From positions 1 through 39,720 of the forward strand of contig CANPZM010000014.1 in assembly GCA_947589065.1 (NCBI GenBank): a stretch of 39,720 nt of DNA, written 5' to 3'. A program made the position numbers and the translations under genes. The notes below the pieces were generated by a model that saw only the letters and a list, made by a program, of their open reading frames with translations, did no database searches and was not told where the DNA came from. How positions within the stretch are numbered: position 1 is the first letter of the stretch; each line of letters opens with the position of its first letter. Positions 33,400 to 39,720 of this stretch are shown piece after piece. Source of the stretch: an uncultured Clostridia bacterium (GTDB lineage: Bacteria; Bacillota; Clostridia; TANB77; CAG-508).

Positions 33400-34872
33400 A
33401 TGAGCAGAGGAAAAAGAGTTGAAGAAAAATCAAATCACAGTAGAAAGACTGAAGAAAAGAAAAATTTTTCTAAAATAATTTTCACATTATTTGCAGTAGC
33501 ATATGCAATCATAACCTTGATTTTTTATGTAACAGTTATAAAAACAAATTTGCTACCAATTTCATATGTAGCAATATTTGCAGCTGTAGAAGTAGTATTA
33601 ACAATGCTTTTAATTGTAGGCCTAGTAAAAAATCATAAAAAAATAATATTAAATATAATATGCCTAATACTTGTAATTGTCATATCTACAGGATATATTT
33701 TTGGAATGAGATACATTGGTGTAACCATGAATTTCTTAGGAAATGTTTTCACTGAAGTTGAAGAAACAGAAGAATATTATGTTGTAGTAAGAAAAGATAG
33801 TGGATACAATACAATAGAAGAATTAGATGGAAAAGATATATACACATTCCAAGCTGAAGAAGATGTAAAAGAAGAAATCGAATCTAAAATAAATAGCAAA
33901 CTTAGAGACGGAAATGGATTGGTAGATATTGGAAATAGTTTGTTATCTGAAAAAATAGAAGCGATAACTGTAAGTGATTCTCAATTTAACATGATTTCCG
34001 AAGAAATAGAAAACTTTGAAAACAGTGTAAAAATAATATATAGAGCTACTCATAAAATTGAAAAAGCAGCAGACATTCAAGATGAAAATTCTAATTATAC
34101 AATAAATAATGGAGTGTTTAACTTATATATCAGTGGAATTGATATTTCTGGAAATATAGGAAAAGTATCAAGAAGTGATGCTAATATAATTGCAACAGTA
34201 AATACTAATACACATCAAGTCTTATTAACTTCAATACCAAGAGATTATTATGTAACTTTGCACAGCAAACAAGCAATAGATAAATTAACTCATTCAGGAA
34301 TATATGGAATTAATGAAACTGTTACAACAGTTGAGGATTTATTAGATATAGATATTAATTATTATGTAAGAGTTAATTTCACAACAGTAATAAAACTAGT
34401 TGATACATTAGGTGGAGTTGATGTATATTCTGATTACGATTTTAGTGCTGGAGGATATAGCTTTAAAAAAGGATATAATCATTTAAATGGTCAACAAGCA
34501 TTGATGTTTAGCAGGGAGAGGCATTCTTTTTCTGGAGGAGATAATCAAAGAGTATTAAATCAGCAACATGTAATAGATGCTGTCATGAAGAAAACGTTAA
34601 ATAGTAGAACAATGTTAACAAAATATACAGATATCCTAAGCTCATTAGAAGGATGTTTCCAAACAAATGTAAAACAAGAAGAGATGAACAACTTAGTTAA
34701 AGATCAACTAAGAACGATGTCAAATTGGACTACTAAATCAAATGCCTTATCAGGAAAAGGTGCAAGTAAGCCAACATACTCAATGGGTAGTAGAAAACTA
34801 TATGTAATGATTCCAGATAAAGATTCTGTAGAAGAAGCAAAAAGACAAATTAAAGAAGCAATGGGAGAATAA
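33400..34872 (+). CDS. LytR-CpsA-Psr (LCP) family cell-wall ligase with extra N-terminal extracellular domain
   Basis: LCP proteins transfer glycopolymers such as teichoic acids or capsule from lipid carriers to peptidoglycan. A basic cytoplasmic N-terminus is followed by three membrane segments (about residues 25-50, 53-75 and 85-105), more than the single helix of most LCP proteins. Residues 120-235 form a domain that looks like a substrate-binding-protein lobe (EYYVVVRKDSGYNTIEELDG is typical of such folds). The LCP domain follows: NLYISGIDISG, SRSDANIIATVNTNTHQV, LLTSIPRDYYVTL, DKLTHSGIYG, GGVDVYSDYDFSA, and ALMFSRERHSFSGGDNQR with the conserved arginines. GGAG lies about 7 nt before the ATG. 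Length is 490. The gene is divergent from the kinase. Confidence 0.9.
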   Translation: MSRGKRVEEKSNHSRKTEEKKNFSKIIFTLFAVAYAIITLIFYVTVIKTNLLPISYVAIFAAVEVVLTMLLIVGLVKNHKKIILNIICLILVIVISTGYIFGMRYIGVTMNFLGNVFTEVEETEEYYVVVRKDSGYNTIEELDGKDIYTFQAEEDVKEEIESKINSKLRDGNGLVDIGNSLLSEKIEAITVSDSQFNMISEEIENFENSVKIIYRATHKIEKAADIQDENSNYTINNGVFNLYISGIDISGNIGKVSRSDANIIATVNTNTHQVLLTSIPRDYYVTLHSKQAIDKLTHSGIYGINETVTTVEDLLDIDINYYVRVNFTTVIKLVDTLGGVDVYSDYDFSAGGYSFKKGYNHLNGQQALMFSRERHSFSGGDNQRVLNQQHVIDAVMKKTLNSRTMLTKYTDILSSLEGCFQTNVKQEEMNNLVKDQLRTMSNWTTKSNALSGKGASKPTYSMGSRKLYVMIPDKDSVEEAKRQIKEAMGE

Positions 34873-34888
34873 AATAATTTAAAAAATA

Positions 34889-34952
34889 GAACAAAAGCGG
34901 ACATTATTAACGTTTCACTGTTTATGACATTTTAAAGTCCGCGTCTTTGTTC
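34889..34952. repeat. 64-nt interrupted inverted repeat with GC-rich arms
   Basis: GAACAAAAGCGGAC (34889-34902) faces GTCCGCGTCTTTGTTC (34937-34952). The outer 7 bp and inner 6 bp pair, with a small internal loop. GTCCGCG recurs at 34953-34959. The arms are GC-richer than the background. The region 34873-35189 holds this, the next two hairpins and the toxin-antitoxin promoter, with no gene I would support. Confidence 0.55.
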
Positions 34953-34959
34953 GTCCGCG

Positions 34960-34980
34960 AAAAATTGTATAACAATTTTT
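34960..34980 (+). terminator. Probable terminator of the LCP gene
   Basis: AAAAATTGT (34960-34968) pairs perfectly with ACAATTTTT (34972-34980) around ATA, ending in a T-run. Confidence 0.55.
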
Positions 34981-35035
34981 CTGTGGAATGCAAACATTTA
35001 TATAATATGAAAGTAGAACTTTCCTATTATAAAAA

Positions 35036-35079
35036 AAGGGCGAAAAATCAATTTTATTATTGAGTTTTTGCCCTTCTTT
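35036..35079. repeat. Left hairpin repeat (copy A) flanking the toxin-antitoxin genes
   Basis: AAGGGC then A-rich sequence then TCAAT (35036-35052) pairs with 35059-35075 over 17 positions with one G-T pair and one mismatch. Nearly the same sequence recurs at 35760 (copy B). It can act as a bidirectional terminator. Confidence 0.8.
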
Positions 35080-35137
35080 GCTAATTATTAAAATTTGCAA
35101 ACCTAGAACAAATTAATAAATCATTAAATAATATTGA

Positions 35138-35165
35138 TTGAAAATCTATGCAACTATGATATAAT
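35138..35165 (+). promoter_or_regulatory. Promoter of the toxin-antitoxin operon
   Basis: TTGAAA (35138-35143), 16 nt, TATAAT (35160-35165) preceded by TGA. The antitoxin is expected to bind around here for autorepression, although I see no clear operator palindrome. Confidence 0.7.
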
Positions 35166-35189
35166 AATTAAAGAGAGGTGATTTTTGTT

Positions 35190-35429
35190 ATGCAACAAGT
35201 AACCAATATAAAAGAAATTGAAAATGCTATAAATCTTAATGGAGAAATGATAGTAACCACAAACGAAAAAAATGATGTAATTCTTTTAAGCTTTGAAGAA
35301 TATAAAAGGAAAATACAAAACGGAGATATAGAAAAAAAATTAATAAAAGCTGAAAAACAAATAGATGAAGGAAAGACAATAAGTGCAACTGAAGTCTTTA
35401 AGGAGTTAGAAGAAAAATATGAATTTTAA
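35190..35429 (+). CDS. Type II antitoxin, Phd/YefM family
   Basis: Antitoxin that neutralises the adjacent RelE/ParE-type toxin and probably represses its own operon. The Phd/YefM pattern is clear: an N-terminal DNA-binding part with QVTNIKEIENAINLNGEMIV, followed by TTNEKNDVILLSFEEYKR and a charged C-terminal helix that would wrap the toxin (EGKTISATEVFKELEEKYEF). It has 79 residues from ATG 35190. GAGAGGTG lies 9 nt upstream; GTG 35178 overlaps that site and is unlikely to be the start. The toxin gene overlaps its 3' end by 11 nt, so translation is coupled. Confidence 0.88.
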   Translation: MQQVTNIKEIENAINLNGEMIVTTNEKNDVILLSFEEYKRKIQNGDIEKKLIKAEKQIDEGKTISATEVFKELEEKYEF

Positions 35430-35733
35430 AGAAATATATACTGTTGAATTTACTGAAGACGCCAAAGAAGAAATAACAGAGATATATGAATATATTTCTA
35501 AAAATTTAAAAGCAGAAAAATCAGCTAAAAGAATAATGAAAGAAATAAAGGATAAAATATTAACTTTAGCTAATTTCCCAGAGAAATACACAAAAATTGA
35601 AAGAACAAGTAAAATTAAAAAAGAATTTAGAAGAATGCTAATAGGCAATTTTGTTGTTTTATATACAATAGAACAGAAATACAAAAAAATATATATATCA
35701 CATATGTATTATAGTAGAAGAAATTATTTATAA
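35419..35733 (+). CDS. Type II toxin, RelE/ParE superfamily
   Basis: A 104-residue toxin of the RelE/ParE fold. The start EIYTVEFTEDAKEEITEIYE and the helix pair with NLKAEKSAKRIMKEIKDKIL are typical. The C-terminal strands are FRRMLIGNFVVLYTIEQ and a final IYISHMYYSRRNYL. RelE-type members cut mRNA on the ribosome, ParE-type members poison gyrase. Arg/Tyr residues near the end fit either, and the YYSRRN ending is common in the ParE-like branch. The ATG lies inside the antitoxin gene. The operon lies between two near-identical hairpin repeats, which may mark the borders of a transferred cassette. Confidence 0.87.
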   Translation: MNFKEIYTVEFTEDAKEEITEIYEYISKNLKAEKSAKRIMKEIKDKILTLANFPEKYTKIERTSKIKKEFRRMLIGNFVVLYTIEQKYKKIYISHMYYSRRNYL

Positions 35734-35759
35734 AAACAATATAGTTAGGAATTATAATA

Positions 35760-35805
35760 AAGGGCAAAATCAATTTGATTATTGAATTTTTGCCCTTCTT
35801 TTTTT
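35760..35805. repeat. Right hairpin repeat (copy B) flanking the toxin-antitoxin genes
   Basis: AAGGGCAAAA, TCAAT and ATTGA, TTTTTGCCCTT form a hairpin followed by CTTTTTTT. Aligned with copy A (35036-35079) it differs at about four positions over 42. It is a good terminator for the toxin gene. The rest of 35806-36018 holds only the promoter below. Confidence 0.85.
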
Positions 35806-35933
35806 ATGAAATGAGAGAAAGGAAGGTAACAAATGTATAACAATTACATAAAAATGTAACATAAATGTAATAAAAATAACAAGAAAAAGAAATAATGTAT
35901 TCAAAAAGTAATATTACAAAAAGCAGAAATTTA

Positions 35934-35963
35934 TTGATTTAAATAATATAATAGTGCTATTAT
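35934..35963 (+). promoter_or_regulatory. Probable promoter of the transglutaminase-sortase operon
   Basis: TTGATT (35934-35939), 18 nt, TATTAT (35958-35963) preceded by TGC. Confidence 0.5.
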
Positions 35964-36018
35964 CTAGTTACAAATTTATCACTAAAATTACTACTTTTTA
36001 CTAAAGAGGGGGAAGATT

Positions 36019-38907
36019 ATGAAAACTAAAGAAATATTAATTGCACTATTGATTATATTAATTGTAATTTCGCAAGTTAGAGTATTAAATTTTATCAAGC
36101 CAACATATGCTGCAACAGAAAAAGTAGCAAGATCCGAATATAATCAATATTTTTACAAACAACTAACCAAAGAGCAAAAGGGCATATATGACGGAATGTA
36201 TGATATGTACCAAAAAGGAATTTTTAAGACAGGAACAGAAGACTATAATTTATCAAATCAAGGATATGTTTCTGATGAGCAAATTAAGAAAACATTAAAT
36301 GGTGATAATGAATTACTTTATACATATGGAGCAGCAAGAGATGCATTTGTTATGGATTATCCAGATGTATTCTATGTTAATTTTTCTAATCTTACAATTA
36401 AAATTAGAAAAGATAAAAATGGAAAGAATTGCGCTTATTTAGGAACTGGAAGAGAGAAAACATACTATTTAGATGGATTTAAAAATGAAGATGATGTAAA
36501 TAAGGCAATAAAAAAATATGAAGATAAAATAGATGAAATTGTAAATAAAGCTCAAAATGTAAAAGCAACTTCTAGTAATAAATTAAAACAAGAACAAGTT
36601 AGATATGTACATAACTATATTACAACAAATATGATATATAGATATGAAGATGAAGTTACACAAGGAAATGCAAGAACAGCATATGATTGTTTAGTTTTTG
36701 GCGAAGGCGTATGCGAAGCATATACAAGAGGTTTTAAAGCAATAATGGATAGACTTGATATTCCTTGCGTATGCGTTGAAGGAGTATATAAAGTAAGTGA
36801 AACAATAACAGAGTCACACATTTGGAATAATGTACAATTAGATGGAAAATGGTATGGAGTAGATGTCACAATGGATGACCCAACTGGAAAATCTGTAAGA
36901 GAAAAACATAGTGGAAAAGAAACAGCAGATTATTTACTTATTGGAGAAACAGATTTAGCAGTTAGACATGTACCAAGTGGCGTATTAGCTGGTTCAGACC
37001 ACGAATTTACTTATCCTAAACTTGAATTAGATAGATTAATTGAAAAAGTAGTTCATACAAATGAAGACTTTCATGTCTCAGTTGAAGATGAGATACACGT
37101 AGAAGGTGGAGAATTAGCTGGTACAGGAACAATGAAAGTAAGTTACAAAAAGAAAAATTATAAACAAAATGCAAAAGAAGGAAAATATATCTTAGCAAAA
37201 TTTGCACAATATGATTATGAAGAAGATAAATGGTCATATTGCGATTGGTGTTATTTAACTCCAGAATTGTATCCAATATTAGAAGAACCAGAAAAAGCAG
37301 ATCCAGAAATTGGATATTATGTAAAATTACCAATGCCACACATTAAAAAAGCACAATTTGCAGTAACTAATATTGCACCAGATACAAGTACAGAAGGAGT
37401 AAAAAATGGTGGATTATTCTATAAAGGAGACCCAAGTCTATTAACAGAAAAAACGGAAATGATTGAAAACGTATGGGGAGGAGATTATGTAGCACCTCCA
37501 TATCCTAAAACAGTAACACCTAATACAAATGGAAAATTATATATAGGTAGAACATATGATGTAAAAATTGTTTATGATGACGATTTAGTACAAAAAGGTG
37601 AAGAAAAATTTGAAATTGGAATGACATCTGCTTCAAACGATAGAATTGAAGGAACTGGAACAGGTGTAGAAAATAGCAAAATAGAAGATGTAAAATTTGA
37701 TGGAAGTAGAACAATTACTTTCAAATTTACACCAAGTGAAATGTATGCTGATGATTGTTGCTTCTACAACATTCACGTTAAAGGTTTAGTAGGAAAGAAA
37801 AGTAAAAAAGCTCCAGTAGATGTTTCATACTTTGCTGGTTATGAATGCTCTGCTTATGCTTATGTATCACAAGGATATGATTGGAACGTATATGGTAAAC
37901 CACAACTATTAGACACTAGTGATATTGATACAAAAGGATGGCAAGCAACTGATTTTGAAACTGGAGAAAAGGAAACAGTTGACATCAGTAAAAAAATTAC
38001 TCATAGATTAACACTTGTTACAACAAAACCAAGTGATGCACAATCAAAGAAAATGAATGATATTTTATCAGAAGAACTTCAAAACCCAGACACTGAATTA
38101 TCAGATGCAGATATCATAGACACAGAAACATATAATATAAAACTTACACTTTGCAAAAAGCAAATAATAAGAACTGGACAAGGTGTTAGAGTTAGTGTTG
38201 GATTCCCTGATGGATATGGACCAGATGACGAAGGAGTAACATTTAAAGCATATCACTATATTGTAGATCCTAAAACGAATTTAATTACAGGTGTAGAAGA
38301 AATAGACTGCGTTGTAACAAGATTAGGACTAATATTAACAATAGATTCTTTCAGCCCATTCACAATAGCTGCAGTAAAAGGTGAAAGAAAAATTGTAGAA
38401 GTATCAGAAGAAAAATTAGATTTTACACTACCAAAAACAAATTTTGTAAAAGGTGAAAAAGCAAAAATTACAACAATTGATACAGAAAATAATTTAGCTG
38501 AAAAAGCAAAAATTGAATTTAATTCAGTTGATGAAAATATAGCTACAGTAAATGAACAAGGAGAAATTACAGCAGTTAATACAGGAGAAACAACAATAGC
38601 TATATATGTAGACGGAACTCTATTAAAAGAATTTAATATACACGTATATGGAGATGCAAGTGAAATACCTCCAGAATCAAATAATGCTGAAAATGAAGGA
38701 ACATCAGTAGGCACAACACAAAGTGATGAAAAACAAAATCCAGTTTCAGAAGAAGATAATTCACAAAATAATGACTCTATATTACCTGATACAGGAGATA
38801 TTGCTATAGGTTCTTTTGTAATAATGATGATAGCATCTTTAATTGGAATTATACATATTTTAAATAAAAAGAATAAAATTAGCAGAAACCATGGAAAACA
38901 CTGCTAA
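36019..38907 (+). CDS. Secreted transglutaminase-like domain protein with LPDTG cell-wall sorting signal
   Basis: A 962-residue exported surface protein. A signal peptide (basic MKTKE, hydrophobic stretch, cleavage near TYAA) is followed by a transglutaminase-like fold with catalytic triad candidates C232 (GEGVCEAYTRGF), H267 (SHIWNN) and D282 (GVDVTMDDP). Several beta-rich regions follow, then a Big2-like Ig domain near residues 800-880 (NIATVNEQGEITAVNTGETT). A Glu/Ser/Asn-rich linker leads to LPDTG at residues 922-926, a membrane segment and a basic tail: a complete sortase signal. A second LPKTN sits internally at residue 804. A good GGGGGAAG precedes the ATG. The class B sortase starts 15 nt after the stop, so this is its probable substrate. 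Such proteins may be proteases or cross-linkers; the activity is not known. Confidence 0.85.
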   Translation: MKTKEILIALLIILIVISQVRVLNFIKPTYAATEKVARSEYNQYFYKQLTKEQKGIYDGMYDMYQKGIFKTGTEDYNLSNQGYVSDEQIKKTLNGDNELLYTYGAARDAFVMDYPDVFYVNFSNLTIKIRKDKNGKNCAYLGTGREKTYYLDGFKNEDDVNKAIKKYEDKIDEIVNKAQNVKATSSNKLKQEQVRYVHNYITTNMIYRYEDEVTQGNARTAYDCLVFGEGVCEAYTRGFKAIMDRLDIPCVCVEGVYKVSETITESHIWNNVQLDGKWYGVDVTMDDPTGKSVREKHSGKETADYLLIGETDLAVRHVPSGVLAGSDHEFTYPKLELDRLIEKVVHTNEDFHVSVEDEIHVEGGELAGTGTMKVSYKKKNYKQNAKEGKYILAKFAQYDYEEDKWSYCDWCYLTPELYPILEEPEKADPEIGYYVKLPMPHIKKAQFAVTNIAPDTSTEGVKNGGLFYKGDPSLLTEKTEMIENVWGGDYVAPPYPKTVTPNTNGKLYIGRTYDVKIVYDDDLVQKGEEKFEIGMTSASNDRIEGTGTGVENSKIEDVKFDGSRTITFKFTPSEMYADDCCFYNIHVKGLVGKKSKKAPVDVSYFAGYECSAYAYVSQGYDWNVYGKPQLLDTSDIDTKGWQATDFETGEKETVDISKKITHRLTLVTTKPSDAQSKKMNDILSEELQNPDTELSDADIIDTETYNIKLTLCKKQIIRTGQGVRVSVGFPDGYGPDDEGVTFKAYHYIVDPKTNLITGVEEIDCVVTRLGLILTIDSFSPFTIAAVKGERKIVEVSEEKLDFTLPKTNFVKGEKAKITTIDTENNLAEKAKIEFNSVDENIATVNEQGEITAVNTGETTIAIYVDGTLLKEFNIHVYGDASEIPPESNNAENEGTSVGTTQSDEKQNPVSEEDNSQNNDSILPDTGDIAIGSFVIMMIASLIGIIHILNKKNKISRNHGKHC

Positions 38908-38922
38908 AATAAGAAAAATATT

Positions 38923-39654
38923 ATGAAAAAAACAGAAAAAAAAATAAAAAATAAAAAAATCACAAATTTAATTTTAATAGTATTTATTGTAATATTTATA
39001 TATTCAGGTTATCAAGTAATAACATGGGTAAAAAGTGATAGGCAACTAAAAAAACTTGAAACAGGTTTATACACAAAAGTTGTACAAAAAGGGGATAACT
39101 TTGAGAAAAAAATAGATTTTGAGAAGTTAAAAAAGATAAATTCAGACGTTATTGGCTGGATAGAAATCAATGAAACTTATATCAATTATCCTATCTTACA
39201 AGGAAAAGAGGATGAATATTATTTAAGAAGAGATATATACAAAAAACATAGTACAGCAGGAAGCATATTTGTGGATTGTACAACAAAGCCAGATTTTTCA
39301 GATGAAAATACAATAATTTTTGGACACAATTTAAAAAATCAAAGAATGTTTTCAAATTTGTATAAAATACATAATGGAGAATTAGGGAATGACATTGAAA
39401 TAAAAATATATACACCAAATGAAAATAAAATATATAAAATTTTTTCAACATACATTGCAGAGCCAACCATAGAGATTGTAAAGAAAAACTTTAAAAATCA
39501 GGATGAAAAGAATGAATATATAGATAAATCAATACAAAAGAGTAAAATTAAATTCAATGTAGAAAATATGGAAAAAGAAAAAAAAATTATAACACTTATA
39601 ACTTGTGACAATACAAAAAAGCAAAGAGTAATTGTTAATGCAATAGAAAAATAA
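38923..39654 (+). CDS. srtB: Class B sortase
   Basis: Membrane-anchored transpeptidase that cuts a sorting motif and attaches the surface protein to the cell wall. An N-terminal basic stretch and a single membrane helix (LILIVFIVIFIYSGYQVI) are followed by the sortase domain: DVIGWIEINETYINYPILQ, YYLRRDIYKKHSTAGSIFVD, FGHN with catalytic H135, ITLITCDN with catalytic C228, and R235 (QRVIV) completing the triad. The YYLRRD and AGSIFVD segments mark class B. TLITC replaces the usual TLSTC. Length 243 is normal. There is little of a ribosome binding site (AAGAAAAATATT). It lies 15 nt after the LPDTG substrate gene, so translation may be coupled. Confidence 0.9.
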   Translation: MKKTEKKIKNKKITNLILIVFIVIFIYSGYQVITWVKSDRQLKKLETGLYTKVVQKGDNFEKKIDFEKLKKINSDVIGWIEINETYINYPILQGKEDEYYLRRDIYKKHSTAGSIFVDCTTKPDFSDENTIIFGHNLKNQRMFSNLYKIHNGELGNDIEIKIYTPNENKIYKIFSTYIAEPTIEIVKKNFKNQDEKNEYIDKSIQKSKIKFNVENMEKEKKIITLITCDNTKKQRVIVNAIEK

Positions 39655-39660
39655 TGAATA

Positions 39661-39699
39661 AAAAGCCTTTTAACTAATATCATTAGTTAGGAGGCTTTT
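39661..39699 (+). other. Hairpin after srtB whose 3' arm contains the next gene's ribosome binding site
   Basis: AAAAGCCTTTTAACTAAT (39661-39678) pairs with 39682-39699 (ATTAGTTAGGAGGCTTTT) except for a TT/GG mismatch. The 3' arm contains GGAGG, 5 nt before ATG 39700. It may be a terminator or a structure that hides the ribosome binding site. Confidence 0.6.
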
Positions 39700-39720
39700 A
39701 TGAATAAGAGAATAATACTT
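39700..39720 (+). CDS. 5' end of a gene running off the window
   Basis: ATG at 39700 follows GGAGG (39690-39694) by 5 nt. The visible start is M-N-K-R-I-I-L and the frame is still open at the window edge. The basic-then-hydrophobic start could be a signal peptide, but seven residues are too few to tell. Confidence 0.4.

Noticed and set aside
34915..35100. 61-aa minus-strand reading frame after the LCP gene
   Set aside because: It crosses several hairpins and lacks an ATG and ribosome binding site.
35036..35805. CRISPR-like repeats
   Set aside because: Only two copies about 720 nt apart, with genes between; this is a flanking hairpin pair, not an array.

Overview
The window is chromosomal DNA from a very AT-rich, low-GC Gram-positive, most likely an uncultivated member of the Clostridia. 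The evidence is strong GGAGG-type ribosome binding sites, AT-biased codons, a spore mother-cell sigma factor (SigK), an HrcA/CIRCE heat-shock operon, WhiA, RNase J, a serS T-box, a glmS ribozyme, a Firmicutes-type 6S RNA, and a class B sortase with an LPXTG-type substrate. I cannot name a genus from the sequence. No phage, insertion sequence, CRISPR array, tRNA or rRNA was seen.

Layout. 1-3.2 kb: the tail of an unidentified gene, sigK (minus), a small GC-richer orphan cassette, then a radical SAM enzyme and the rdgB nucleotide pyrophosphatase. 3.4-6.6 kb: 6S RNA, then prmC-whiA-hemW. 6.6-7.6 kb: two antisense orphan cassettes lying between hemW and hrcA. 7.6-12.6 kb: hrcA-grpE-dnaK-dnaJ behind two diverged CIRCE operators. 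12.6-17.5 kb: a GNAT-like cassette (minus), a region of about 380 nt with a perfect promoter and terminator but no real gene (candidate structured RNA or RNase J leader), rnj, gltX and a DUF951 protein. 17.5-24.3 kb: a hypothetical gene, a two-gene orphan cassette, engB/ysxC, a serine T-box operon (DUF1653 gene plus serS), an NMN adenylyltransferase-like gene, a DUF2508 gene, and glmS with its ribozyme. 24.6-31.0 kb: a NeuB-family sialic-acid-type synthase, a 61-nt near-perfect palindrome, hpt, uvrC, a 35-residue membrane peptide, ispH, an RlmI-like methyltransferase, and an RluA-family pseudouridine synthase whose conserved N-terminus lacks a canonical start codon. 31.0-39.7 kb: another orphan cassette, an orphan AgrC-type histidine kinase, an LCP cell-wall ligase with an extra extracellular domain, a Phd/RelE-type toxin-antitoxin pair flanked by near-identical hairpin repeats, and a secreted transglutaminase-fold protein with an LPDTG sorting signal followed by a class B sortase.

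How the genes work together. Most of the window is housekeeping: protein folding, tRNA charging, RNA decay and modification, DNA repair, amino-sugar and isoprenoid supply. Several classic RNA or operator controls can be read directly (CIRCE, T-box, glmS ribozyme, 6S RNA). The surface genes at the right end (LCP ligase, sortase and its probable substrate) form a cell-wall group.

The most unusual theme is a set of short, orphan, GC-richer genes at 1.2, 6.7, 7.3, 12.6, 18.1-18.7 and 31.1 kb. Nearly all carry their own sigma-A promoter, strong ribosome binding site and GC-rich hairpin terminator, and all lie between operons, never inside one. They look like independently transcribed accessory cassettes scattered through a conserved backbone.
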